A stretch of DNA of 64,000 nt from contig JACKNI010000001.1 of NCBI GenBank assembly GCA_024234935.1, positions 372,001 to 436,000 on the forward strand. The letters run 5' to 3'. Below the pieces are notes generated by a model. That model ran no database searches. It was not told the DNA's origin and saw only the letters and a program-made list of their open reading frames with translations. The DNA is from Chromatiales bacterium (GTDB lineage: Bacteria; Pseudomonadota; Gammaproteobacteria; Steroidobacterales; GCA-2729495). The position numbers were made by a program, and so were the translations under genes. Below are positions 41,208-49,416 of this stretch, one piece after another (position 1 is the first letter of the stretch; every line of letters starts with the position of its first letter).

Positions 41208-43337
41208 ATGGCCAGGAAGAAAGACATCAAGCTCTACCGCAACATCGGTATCGTGGCGCACATCGATGCAGGTAAAACGACCACCACCGAGCGCGTGTTG
41301 TACTACACGGGCAAGAAACACCAGATCGTCGAGGTGCATGACACCAAGGATGGCAAGGGCAGCACCACGACCGACTACATGGAGCAGGAGCGGAAACGCG
41401 GTATCACGATCCAGAGCGCCGCAGTATCCACCGAGTGGAAAGGCCATCAGATCAACGTCATCGACACGCCGGGACACGTGGACTTCACGATCGAGGTTAA
41501 CCGGAGTCTGCGTGTACTTGACGGCGCGGTCGTCGTCTTTGACGGCGTAGCCGGCGTCGAGCCCCAGACAGAAACCAACTGGCGTCTGGCCAACCAGTAC
41601 AACGTTCCCCGCATGTGTTACATCAACAAGATGGATCGCATGGGTGCCAATTTCGGCCACTGCGTGAAGGGTATTCGCGAGCGGCTTGGCGCCAACGTGT
41701 TGCTGTGCCATGTCCCGATTGGCAGCCACGACGAGTTTGTCGGCATGTGCGATCTCATCGAGAATGTTGCCTATATCTGGACGGCGGAAGGCAAAGACAG
41801 CCCCTGGGAGACCGTACCGCTCGACCAGGTCCGGAGTCGATTCAACTTTGCGACCAGCCGTGACAATGACTGGATCGATCAGCTTCCCAAACTGCGTCAG
41901 GATGCACTGGAAACAGCGCTGGCGCTCGACGATGACGCCTTCATGACCTTTGTCGAAACGGGCGAGTTTGATCCGGTCGTCCTCAAGGCCTGTATCCGCA
42001 AAGGTACGGTGACAGGCCAGCTGGTACCGGTTTTCTGCGGTTCCTCATTCAAGAACAAAGGTGTCCAGCAGCTGCTTGATGCCGTGGTTGCTTACCTGCC
42101 TTATCCGGGTGAAAACGGCGGTACTGCTCTGGTGGATCCGGACGGCAATATCATCGGTACGCAGGAAGTTCGCGACGATGCCCCGGCCCGTGCGCTCGCG
42201 TTCAAGGTCATCAATGACCAGTTTGGCACCCTGACGTTTGCCCGCATCTATTCCGGTGTGATCAAGAAGGGTGACACTCTCATGAATGTCACCCGCGGCA
42301 AGAAGGAGCGTATTGGACGCATCGTTGAGGTACAGGCAGATTCAACCAAGGATATCGAAGAAGTGCGCGCCGGCGATATCTGCGCGTTTGTGTCCATGAA
42401 GGACACCGAGACCGGTGACTCCCTGAGTGATCCGGCCCATCCCGCCCTGCTTGAGCGCATGCGCTTCCCGGATCCCGTAATCAGCGTATCCGTTGAACCG
42501 AAGACACGTACCGACATCGACAAGATGTCTGCAGCTCTCTACAAGATGGCCAAGGCTGATCCATCCCTGCAGCTTGAAGTGGACAAGGAAACCGGCCAGA
42601 CCGTACTGAAGGGCATGGGTGAGTTGCACCTTGAAGTGACAATCGACCGCATGCGTACCGAGCTGGGTGTGGAAGCCAACATGGGCAAGCCGCGGGTGAG
42701 CTTCCGTGAGGCCTTCGGCTCGACAATCGAGCATGTCTATACGCACAAGAAGCAGTCCGGTGGTTCCGGACAGTATGCCGAGATCAAGATGATCTTTGAA
42801 CCGCTGCCGGCCGGGACCGGCATCGAGTTTTCCGACGAGATCGTCGGTGGTCGGGTACCGCGCGAATACATTCCGGCTGTTGAGCATGCGATTCGTACCG
42901 AATCAAAGCGCGGCCAGATTGCCGGCTATGAAGTCGTCGATTTCAAGGCCCGTCTGATCGATGGCAAGTACCATGATGTGGACAGTTCGGCACTGGCCTT
43001 CGAGATCGCAGGCCGCGCCTGCTTCCGTGAGGCACACAAGGCGAGCCGGCCGAAGCTTCTTGAGCCGATCATGGCTGTCGAGACGGTAACCGAGTCGGAC
43101 TACCTGGGCGAAATCATCGGTGACTTCAACCGGCGGCGTGGCCAGATCAGCGAGCAGGGCCAGAAGGGTCCGCAGGCTTTTGTGCAGGGCTTTATTCCGC
43201 TCTCGGAAATGTTTGGTTACATCAACTGGCTGCGTTCAGCGACCAGCGGCCGGGGTACCTTCACGATGGAATTTGCGCGCTATGCGGAGGTTGCGCCCGG
43301 ACTGGTCGACAAACTCATGGAGAAGGAAGTTCGCTGA
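41208..43337 (+). CDS. fusA: Translation elongation factor G (non-str-operon copy)
   Basis: EF-G is the GTPase that drives ribosomal translocation. The 709-residue product has G1 AHIDAGKTTTTE, DTPGHVDF, NKMDRMG, and domains II to V complete. The gene stands alone: no rpsL, rpsG or tuf is adjacent, it has its own candidate promoter and a strong terminator. The segment RGITIQSAA with a DTKDGKGSTTTDYMEQE lead-in recalls the mitochondrial-EFG1-like or paralogous EF-Gs more than classical str-operon EF-G, so this may be a second copy. ATG 41208 is preferred over the in-frame ATG at 41163 because the conserved MARKKDI start lies there. Confidence 0.95.
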   Translation: MARKKDIKLYRNIGIVAHIDAGKTTTTERVLYYTGKKHQIVEVHDTKDGKGSTTTDYMEQERKRGITIQSAAVSTEWKGHQINVIDTPGHVDFTIEVNRSLRVLDGAVVVFDGVAGVEPQTETNWRLANQYNVPRMCYINKMDRMGANFGHCVKGIRERLGANVLLCHVPIGSHDEFVGMCDLIENVAYIWTAEGKDSPWETVPLDQVRSRFNFATSRDNDWIDQLPKLRQDALETALALDDDAFMTFVETGEFDPVVLKACIRKGTVTGQLVPVFCGSSFKNKGVQQLLDAVVAYLPYPGENGGTALVDPDGNIIGTQEVRDDAPARALAFKVINDQFGTLTFARIYSGVIKKGDTLMNVTRGKKERIGRIVEVQADSTKDIEEVRAGDICAFVSMKDTETGDSLSDPAHPALLERMRFPDPVISVSVEPKTRTDIDKMSAALYKMAKADPSLQLEVDKETGQTVLKGMGELHLEVTIDRMRTELGVEANMGKPRVSFREAFGSTIEHVYTHKKQSGGSGQYAEIKMIFEPLPAGTGIEFSDEIVGGRVPREYIPAVEHAIRTESKRGQIAGYEVVDFKARLIDGKYHDVDSSALAFEIAGRACFREAHKASRPKLLEPIMAVETVTESDYLGEIIGDFNRRRGQISEQGQKGPQAFVQGFIPLSEMFGYINWLRSATSGRGTFTMEFARYAEVAPGLVDKLMEKEVR

Positions 43338-43359
43338 CCGGCGTCCGTTTCCGGACCAT

Positions 43360-43391
43360 AAAAAGGCCAGCTTCCAGGCTGGCCTTTTTTT
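43360..43391. terminator. Bidirectional intrinsic terminator between fusA and the nitrilase paralogue
   Basis: AAAAAGGCCAGC (43360-43371) pairs perfectly with GCTGGCCTTTTT (43378-43389) around a 6-base loop, with T-runs on both strands. It serves fusA on the plus strand and the UbiD/nitrilase unit on the minus strand. Confidence 0.9.
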
Positions 43392-43415
43392 CGATCCTTT
43401 TACCGACATCTGCAA

Positions 43416-44459
43416 TCAGCGTTTGGTCAAACTTCCCCTGGCGGTCAGCTGGCTGACGCTCGCTTCCAGGACCTTTCCTGCCGCAGCATCATCCATTGTC
43501 GGCAGATTTTTGGGCCAGACCGGTTGTTCATAGATCTTGCGGTAGATTTCGGTACGCAGGTAGGGAAGCCAGTTCTGAAACCGGGCATGTTCCCGATAAT
43601 GGCGCAGCGCATCGATGTTGATCTCCGATGCAACATAGCAGTCATCGACAACGCTGCTCTGGGCCAGTACCTCGCCCTTGTAACCGACAATCATCGAGCG
43701 TCCACCGAGCGCTCCGCCAATCGTTGTCGGCGGGTTGCCGGGCATGATGAGTGCACCGCAGTTCGGGGCCAGCAGGTACGCGGTATTGTCTGCCGCGCGG
43801 GCCCGGTTCTGCACGTCCCAGATCCCGCGCGACACCCAGGGCTCAGGCAGTGATGCGCGATACATGATTTCCGCACCGTTCATCGCAAAGCCACGGTAGC
43901 TTTCCGGGAAAGCACCTTCAACCCCGACGCTGCCACCGATATTGCCGATCTCCGTCTTTGCTACCGGGAAGAATGCATCGAGCGTATCGCCATTTTCCCT
44001 GACCCACTGGTCGTAGACATCGTGCGGAGTCGTGGAATGCTCGACAAACAGCACCACGTTCTTGCGGTGCTTGTAGATGATCTGTCCGGCAGGATCCAGG
44101 ATGAATACCGTATTGAAGAAGCGGTCCGGATATCCGGGCAACTTCTCCTTTAGCTGGGCGATCAGAAAAATGCCGTGCTCGCGGGCCTTCCCGGCCAGAT
44201 GATCTGTTTCCGGCCCCGGAATTTCAGCCGCCATCGTTGCCGTATATTCAGCCGAAGAGAGGTGCAGGATTTCATCGGCGAAACCCTGGATACAGCCCTC
44301 ACCGAGGGCAACCAGTCTTACGGGCAATTCCAGTGCGCAGATGTGGCACACCAGGTCAATCATGTTGCCGATATGGCTGAGATTCCTTTCGGTCTCGCTT
44401 CGCGTCACGCAATGGCGAACAGTAGTCTGGAGGGCGACAGCGATATATGGATCTATCAT
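43416..44459 (-). CDS. Nitrilase-superfamily protein lacking the catalytic cysteine
   Basis: The 347-residue product is clearly homologous to the nitrilase-family protein at 39944-41080, sharing TEIGNIG, GFAMNGAEI, PEPW and QNRA blocks. The catalytic Glu (Glu54, LGEGC) and Lys (Lys132, YKHRKN) are kept, but where the paralogue has LICAEG this one has SVGVEG, with Gly179 (codon GGG at 43923-43925) in place of the cysteine nucleophile. Ordinary amidase or nitrilase chemistry is therefore unlikely. It may be a binding, scaffold or partner subunit, or use a different mechanism. It starts 2 bases after the UbiD-like gene's stop, so the two are cotranscribed, and ends at a bidirectional terminator. 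Confidence 0.85.
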   Translation of the reverse strand: MIDPYIAVALQTTVRHCVTRSETERNLSHIGNMIDLVCHICALELPVRLVALGEGCIQGFADEILHLSSAEYTATMAAEIPGPETDHLAGKAREHGIFLIAQLKEKLPGYPDRFFNTVFILDPAGQIIYKHRKNVVLFVEHSTTPHDVYDQWVRENGDTLDAFFPVAKTEIGNIGGSVGVEGAFPESYRGFAMNGAEIMYRASLPEPWVSRGIWDVQNRARAADNTAYLLAPNCGALIMPGNPPTTIGGALGGRSMIVGYKGEVLAQSSVVDDCYVASEINIDALRHYREHARFQNWLPYLRTEIYRKIYEQPVWPKNLPTMDDAAAGKVLEASVSQLTARGSLTKR

Positions 44460-44461
44460 CG

Positions 44462-45865
44462 CTACGGCTTCCGCTGCAGGTAGTCCGCGAGGTTGATCTC
44501 GCGGGCACCCGGAATGACCGGGCGCAGCATGTCCTCACGATCCTCGATGTCCTTGGTTGCATCTATGGCGAGTCGGAGCGAACCCTTGTCGCCCTTGGCG
44601 CAGCGTTCAAGCTCCCAGCTCTTTACATTCGGAATTACCCGGTATTTGTCAGCGCGTGCCGTGCGCGTATACATCGCCCACTCCACATCGACAAGGTCGT
44701 GCACATTCACGTCCTCGTCGACTACTATGATCCGCTTGGTGATGTGACTGACCGGGAAGAACCCGCCGGCCGCCTTGAACGCGGCCTCGATCAGCGCCAT
44801 GGGTTCCGCATCGTTCTGCTTGCGGATCGACATGACGATATGTGCCATTGCGCCCATGCGCGGTTCGAGAAAGACATCGATATCGACAATCCCGGTCAAT
44901 TGGCTGCGCAGCGCGCTGATCAGCGCGCGCCTGATCGAGAAGGTAGCGATGGATCCAAGGGTGTTGTGTTCCGGGTTCCGTCCCGCAAGGATCGAATAGA
45001 ACATCGCATCCTTGCGATGGGTGATCGCTGTGACTTCCGCAACGGGCGCCGTCTCAAGCCCATACTGCCCGGCGAACTCGCCGAGGTTGTTGTCGATATT
45101 CTCGGTGAAGCGGACCTCCACTTCGATGATCATCTCCGCATTGGCAGGAACCAGCAGGTCGCTGGTTTCGCACTTGACCAGGTCGATGGGCTTGCCTTGC
45201 AGTCCGCCCGCCAGATCGAGTTCGGACTGGTCCGGTGGCAGTTTGCAGGCTGCTGCCATCTGCAGTGCCGGCTCAACGCCGATTGCCAGGGCGACCGGCA
45301 TCGACTCGCCACGCTGTTCGGCATGTTTGTAGAACTTGCGGAGGTCGGACAGGGAACTGGCATTAACGGCCAGGGTATTCCGTCCGAGAATGACGGACCG
45401 GTAAACACCGACATTAAGGTGCCCGGTATCCGGGTTGCGCGAGATGCCACAGGCGGCAGTGATGAATGGCCCGCTGTCCAGCTCGAAGAAGGTCGGTACA
45501 GGCAGGTCAGGAAGGTCAATCTGTTCACCACGGCGGACAACTTCCTTTACCGGTGCAGTGGGCACTTCACGGGGTGCAATGAGATTGCGCTTGGCAGCTT
45601 CGAACCGGGCGTCCAGGTCGTTGGCATCAAACGGTTCGCCGGGCGTGCTGCCGAGAGCCCAGCCAAAACACTCGATGCGGTTCAGTAGGCCACCGATGAC
45701 GGGGAATCGTGCGCCGATGACGTTTTCAAAGAGAAACGCGCGTCGCTGTTGATCGATCTGTTCCATGACAGCCGCAATCTCGAACTCGGGGTCGACCGGC
45801 CGGCTGATGCGGTACAGCTCACCTCGTTGCTCAAGAAGCTTGATCAGTCCTCTGAAATCCAGCAC
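44462..45865 (-). CDS. UbiD-family (prenylated-FMN) decarboxylase
   Basis: The 467-residue product is a UbiD-type enzyme, which reversibly (de)carboxylates aromatic or alpha,beta-unsaturated acids using prenyl-FMN. Recognisable blocks are LNVGVYRSVILGRN, where the Asn and Arg face the cofactor, DIDVFLEPRMGAMAH, and the Glu-rich active-site segment LGEFAGQYGLET. The start is GTG at 45865, with AGGAGAG in front. No UbiX (the prenyl-FMN synthase) is in the window. It is the first gene of a two-gene unit with the Cys-less nitrilase paralogue, which suggests a shared catabolic pathway. Aromatic-acid decarboxylation is the likely chemistry; classical UbiD of ubiquinone synthesis is less likely given the context. 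Confidence 0.9.
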   Translation of the reverse strand: MLDFRGLIKLLEQRGELYRISRPVDPEFEIAAVMEQIDQQRRAFLFENVIGARFPVIGGLLNRIECFGWALGSTPGEPFDANDLDARFEAAKRNLIAPREVPTAPVKEVVRRGEQIDLPDLPVPTFFELDSGPFITAACGISRNPDTGHLNVGVYRSVILGRNTLAVNASSLSDLRKFYKHAEQRGESMPVALAIGVEPALQMAAACKLPPDQSELDLAGGLQGKPIDLVKCETSDLLVPANAEMIIEVEVRFTENIDNNLGEFAGQYGLETAPVAEVTAITHRKDAMFYSILAGRNPEHNTLGSIATFSIRRALISALRSQLTGIVDIDVFLEPRMGAMAHIVMSIRKQNDAEPMALIEAAFKAAGGFFPVSHITKRIIVVDEDVNVHDLVDVEWAMYTRTARADKYRVIPNVKSWELERCAKGDKGSLRLAIDATKDIEDREDMLRPVIPGAREINLADYLQRKP

Positions 45866-46038
45866 GGACGTCTCTCCTGCGGCGGTCCCTCCGGGGAGTC
45901 CATTCTAAAGGATGTGTCCGGCCGACTGCCGGGGTTGATCGCCGTGTCCGCCAGTCAGACTGTTCCCGCCGTTTGGCGGGAGGTACCATCGTCCGGGCGG
46001 TGCCCATGGGGCCGCCAGTTCCAGCACAGGAGGAAACC

Positions 46039-46317
46039 ATGAGTTACCAGGAGCCGGGAAATGAGCTGTCAGCAAGAACGCGGGACATGCATCGGGCCAT
46101 CGAGTCCCTGAAGGAAGAACTCGAGGCGGTAGACTGGTACAACCAGCGCGTCGATGTCTGCAAGGATGCAGAACTCAAGGCGATCCTGGCGCATAACCGG
46201 GACGAGGAAAAGGAGCATGCATCCATGCTTATCGAATGGATTCGCCGCAATGATCCGGTCATGTCCAAGGAACTGAAGGATTATCTCTTCAGTACCAAAT
46301 CGCTCGCCCATGACTGA
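46039..46317 (+). CDS. Encapsulated-ferritin-type (EncFtn) protein without a long targeting tail
   Basis: The 92-residue product matches the encapsulated ferritin family: MHRAIESLKEELEAVDWYNQR and HNRDEEKEHASMLIEWIRR. Using the Rhodospirillum rubrum numbering I remember (Glu32, Glu62, His65 at the ferroxidase centre; Glu31, Glu34, Trp38 nearby), the equivalents here are Glu27, Glu57, His60, Glu26, Glu29 and Trp33, all present with one constant offset. EncFtn oxidises Fe(II) inside an encapsulin nanocompartment. Here the protein ends at KSLAHD, just after the core, without the extra C-terminal encapsulation peptide, and no encapsulin gene is adjacent. AGGAGGAAACC gives a very strong ribosome-binding site. 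A 6-bp hairpin (45965-45980) lies in the leader. Confidence 0.85.
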   Translation: MSYQEPGNELSARTRDMHRAIESLKEELEAVDWYNQRVDVCKDAELKAILAHNRDEEKEHASMLIEWIRRNDPVMSKELKDYLFSTKSLAHD

Positions 46318-46323
46318 TCCGGC

Positions 46324-47550
46324 GTGAGTGCGGCGACACAGGGGCAGGGGGCATCGACAGGTGGCGCCATGGGCGCACTGGCGCAGTTCATGGCCGGGCT
46401 TGCCGAAGCCCTGCAGCGGGATCAGTGCTGGGGCCTTGTGCTGCATAAACCCTGCTCAAGGCCGTCCGGTGGCAGCTCTGCCCATACAGACAAGATAAGT
46501 GTACGGCCAGTCGAAATTGCGGGTCGCCGCTGCTACCAGCTGGCCGAACGTCGCGGGCAGCAGGAGTTTCATCGCAACCTCGATATGGACGACTTGCTCG
46601 GGCTTGTAGCTGCTGAAGTCCCCGCGAACTTTGCCCAGGCCGAGCTGTACACCGGCTCGGCTGACCTGTCCCTGCGTCTGACCGGGCGTCAGGAACCGCG
46701 CCTGACACGTCGAAAACCCTCACGCACAGCACCTGCGCTTGCCCATGACCGGCGCAAGCAATACCTCATACCCGAAGGGCGGCCCTGTGCCTTCATGCAG
46801 GCGATCGGTGTGATGACGCCGACCGGCCAGGTACGGGCCGCAAAGCAGGCCAAGTTCCGGCAAGTGAACCGATTTCTGGAACTGGTGGACGATGTGCTGC
46901 CGGAATTGCCGCCGGCTGGCAGCTTGCGCGTGATCGATTTCGGTTGCGGCAAGAGCTATCTGACCTTCGCATTGCACCACCTGCTCTGCAACATCCATCG
47001 ACGCGACGTCGAGATTGTCGGGCTCGATCTGAAGGCCGATGTGGTACGTGATTGCCAGCAGATCGCTGAAAAGCTGGGCTGTACCGGTCTTCGTTTTGAA
47101 GTCGGCGATATTGCCGGGTATACCCCGACCGGTCCGGTAGATCTTGTCGTAACACTGCATGCCTGCGATACAGCCAGCGATGCCGCAATTGCCCAGGCAA
47201 TGCGTTGGCAGGCAAAGGCCATTCTCGCCGCACCCTGCTGTCAGCACGAAGTGGCAGGCTTGCTGTCTGCTGATCTGCTGCCCGGGATAATGAAGTTTGG
47301 AATCCTCAAGGAGCGATTTGCAGCTCTGGCGACCGACGCGCTGCGTGCAGCCATTCTTGAGCGCGCCGGTTATCAGACCCAGATCATTGAATTCATCGAC
47401 CTTGAGCATACGCCCAAGAACCTGCTGCTCCGTGCGGTCCGGCGGGACTGCCCTGATCCCGCTGCCGCAGCATCAGTCGAGTCGCTGAAGAACCAGCTTG
47501 GTATCCGGGAATTCAGCCTGGAACGTCTGTTGGCAACGCCAACCGGTTAA
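46324..47550 (+). CDS. Class I SAM-dependent methyltransferase, METTL25/GSTCD-like
   Basis: The 408-residue product has a Rossmann methyltransferase domain in its C-terminal half: motif I VIDFGCGKSYLTFAL, acidic loop GLDLKADVV, and the distinctive VTLHACDTASDAAI plus APCCQHE, as in the Methyltransf_32 family. The N-terminal 170 residues are less conserved and basic (RLTRRKPSR). Substrate unknown; RNA or protein are possibilities by analogy. The start is GTG at 46324, only 6 bases after the EncFtn stop, though the junction may not mean shared function. The stop overlaps the trmO ATG by one base (TAATG), implying coupling with a tRNA modification gene. Confidence 0.8.
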   Translation: MSAATQGQGASTGGAMGALAQFMAGLAEALQRDQCWGLVLHKPCSRPSGGSSAHTDKISVRPVEIAGRRCYQLAERRGQQEFHRNLDMDDLLGLVAAEVPANFAQAELYTGSADLSLRLTGRQEPRLTRRKPSRTAPALAHDRRKQYLIPEGRPCAFMQAIGVMTPTGQVRAAKQAKFRQVNRFLELVDDVLPELPPAGSLRVIDFGCGKSYLTFALHHLLCNIHRRDVEIVGLDLKADVVRDCQQIAEKLGCTGLRFEVGDIAGYTPTGPVDLVVTLHACDTASDAAIAQAMRWQAKAILAAPCCQHEVAGLLSADLLPGIMKFGILKERFAALATDALRAAILERAGYQTQIIEFIDLEHTPKNLLLRAVRRDCPDPAAAASVESLKNQLGIREFSLERLLATPTG

Positions 47551-48383
47551 TGCCTCCGGACCAGCCAGAGAGCAGCGAGATACTGATGGTCAGGCCCATC
47601 GGTCTGGTCAGGACCGAGGCGAGAACCCGCATCGAAGCGCCGCGACAGCCCGGCGCGGCTACCGGGATCAGGGGGCGCATCGAATTGTTTCCCGGGCGCA
47701 ACTTCGAGCACGCATTGGAGGATATGGAGGGGTGGGACTACATCTGGGTGGTGTTCTGGTTCCACCAGAACAAGGCCTGGCGGCCCAAGGTTCTGCCGCC
47801 CCGCAGTACATCGGGGCGCAAAGGTGTGTTTGCCACGCGTGCACCCTACCGGCCCAATCCGATCGGCTTGTCAGCTGTGCAACTGGAGCGCATTGATGGA
47901 TTGGTGCTTCATGTACAGGGGGTGGATATGCTCGATGGCACGCCCGTGCTCGACATCAAACCCTATGTGCCTTACACGGATGCGCATCCTGCCGCCCGCA
48001 GCGGCTGGCTCGAAGATTCCGCACGTCGACCGGACCGGGAGGCTGCGCCCGCCGATCCGGCTGGCAGCTATCGGGTCAGCTTCGCACCACTGGCTATGGA
48101 GCAGGCCAGCTGGATCGAGACCCATACCGGACTGGCCATCGGTGACCGGATCAAGGCAATCCTGTCGATAGGGCCGGAGCCGCATCCGTATCGCCGTATA
48201 CGGCGCGACGGGCAGGGTTTTCGCCTTGCGGTCAGGGAGTGGCGGGTTCGCTTCAGCCTGGAGGGGCAACTTGTGCTGGTCGAGGGCATCAGCTCCGGCT
48301 ACCGCGCTGCGGAGCTGACAGCACCCGGCAATGAGGTCATCAAATTATTACATCGCGATTTCCTGCGGCAATTCCGCCAGTAG
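47550..48383 (+). CDS. trmO: tRNA (N6-threonylcarbamoyl-A37) N6-methyltransferase TrmO (TsaA/YaeB family)
   Basis: TrmO adds a methyl group to t6A37 in tRNA-Thr to make m6t6A. The 277-residue product has the UPF0066 beta-barrel with DYIWVVFWFHQN, the signature RAPYRPNPIGLS, and DMLDGTPVLDIKPYVPY, with a C-terminal domain (about 160-277) as in E. coli TsaA. The length is slightly above E. coli's 235 because of a proline/acidic linker. Its ATG overlaps the stop of the upstream methyltransferase. No terminator is visible downstream. Confidence 0.9.
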   Translation: MPPDQPESSEILMVRPIGLVRTEARTRIEAPRQPGAATGIRGRIELFPGRNFEHALEDMEGWDYIWVVFWFHQNKAWRPKVLPPRSTSGRKGVFATRAPYRPNPIGLSAVQLERIDGLVLHVQGVDMLDGTPVLDIKPYVPYTDAHPAARSGWLEDSARRPDREAAPADPAGSYRVSFAPLAMEQASWIETHTGLAIGDRIKAILSIGPEPHPYRRIRRDGQGFRLAVREWRVRFSLEGQLVLVEGISSGYRAAELTAPGNEVIKLLHRDFLRQFRQ

Positions 48384-48412
48384 TCACTCCGCGTCAGCTG
48401 ATATGTCATAAC

Positions 48413-48426
48413 GTGACTCTTGTCAC
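48413..48426. promoter_or_regulatory. Inverted repeat GTGAC-tctt-GTCAC upstream of the flavin-reductase-like gene
   Basis: The repeat has 5-bp arms that extend outward imperfectly (ACGTGAC / GTCACaCGT). It is in the 123-base gap after trmO, about 80 bases before the next start, and could be an operator. No U-run follows, so it is not a terminator. Confidence 0.3.
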
Positions 48427-48506
48427 ACGTGTCCCCGGGAAATTGCCATAACCTCCATCGAAGAACAGCGTAGAACCGGGGCCAGGTCATTCTTGATTTT
48501 CTGTCC

Positions 48507-49415
48507 ATGTTTGACCGTTTACGGCGCCCTGCCAGCCGCCGTAATGAGGGTTACCGGAGCGTCAATCCGCAGGATAATTTCTATCAGTCCTCGGCCTTCT
48601 TTCCGATGCCCTTCGCGATGGTTACGACGGTCAGCGAGATGGGGCATACCTCCATCGGGCCTTACTCCCTGTGTTTCCCACTGGATATCATTGAGGAGCC
48701 TTCCATGCTCCTGGTGGCCCGTTCCAGTTCCAATACCTCAATCAATCTGCAGCAGGGCAGCAAGGCTGCACTGAATTTCATTGAATTCCGGAAGAACTGG
48801 TTGCGTCATGTCGTCAATCTGGGCTACCCCGGGTTTGACCCGGTAGAGAAGATGAAGAATATCCCTTTTGCGCTGACCACCAGCCCGAATGTCCGATATG
48901 CTGAAGATCCGACATACCCATTGATCATGCAGGACGCATTTCAGGTTTTCGAGTGTGAGGTTGACGGAACGTTCAGATATGAGCCTGGACGCCTGACAGA
49001 CCGGAGTGCTGTCGAGTGCTTCTGGCGGCTCAGGATAACCAATATCCTCCTGAAGGACTCGGTCCACACACGATTGGTTGAGCAGAAGGAGTTTCCGGGC
49101 GTACCGATCTCCTACGGTTTCAGGCATAACGACGCAGGTGATGCGCGATTCTTCTTTTGCTCGCATAACAAGCCGTTCGCTGTACCGGTGGCGAAGCCGG
49201 AGGGGTCCACGAGCAGCCACATCTACTACGTGGCAAACAAGATTGATCCGGAAGTGAGATTCAACGAAGAAGCATGCGGGCTGCTGGTCGATGTACCTGC
49301 TGTGTTCCTGAAAGTCGCATTGAAAGGGATCGTCAAGCAAGCGAGGGAAGAGGGTGTGATGATGGTGGACACGGAATTCATGAAGAAGTGCAACGAGAAG
49401 CGCAGGGCGGCCTGA
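48507..49415 (+). CDS. Flavin-reductase-like split-barrel protein
   Basis: The 302-residue product contains a region like the FMN-binding split barrel of flavin reductases: FFPMPFAMVTTVSEMGHTSIGPYSL followed by PLDIIEEPSMLLVARSSSNTSINL and a KAALNFIEF strand, the usual order in that fold. The C-terminal 120 residues are not familiar and make it longer than typical family members (about 160-210). It may supply reduced flavin, or be a related haem- or F420-binding split barrel. The ribosome-binding site before ATG 48507 is poor. Its stop is 1 base from the convergent greB stop. Confidence 0.6.
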   Translation: MFDRLRRPASRRNEGYRSVNPQDNFYQSSAFFPMPFAMVTTVSEMGHTSIGPYSLCFPLDIIEEPSMLLVARSSSNTSINLQQGSKAALNFIEFRKNWLRHVVNLGYPGFDPVEKMKNIPFALTTSPNVRYAEDPTYPLIMQDAFQVFECEVDGTFRYEPGRLTDRSAVECFWRLRITNILLKDSVHTRLVEQKEFPGVPISYGFRHNDAGDARFFFCSHNKPFAVPVAKPEGSTSSHIYYVANKIDPEVRFNEEACGLLVDVPAVFLKVALKGIVKQAREEGVMMVDTEFMKKCNEKRRAA

Positions 49416-49416
49416 G

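Noticed and set aside
45965..45980. CCCGCC-GTTT-GGCGGG hairpin in the EncFtn leader as a riboswitch or terminator
   Set aside because: A single 6-bp GC stem without a U-run or alternative pairing is common by chance at this base composition; it is mentioned only in the gene entry.
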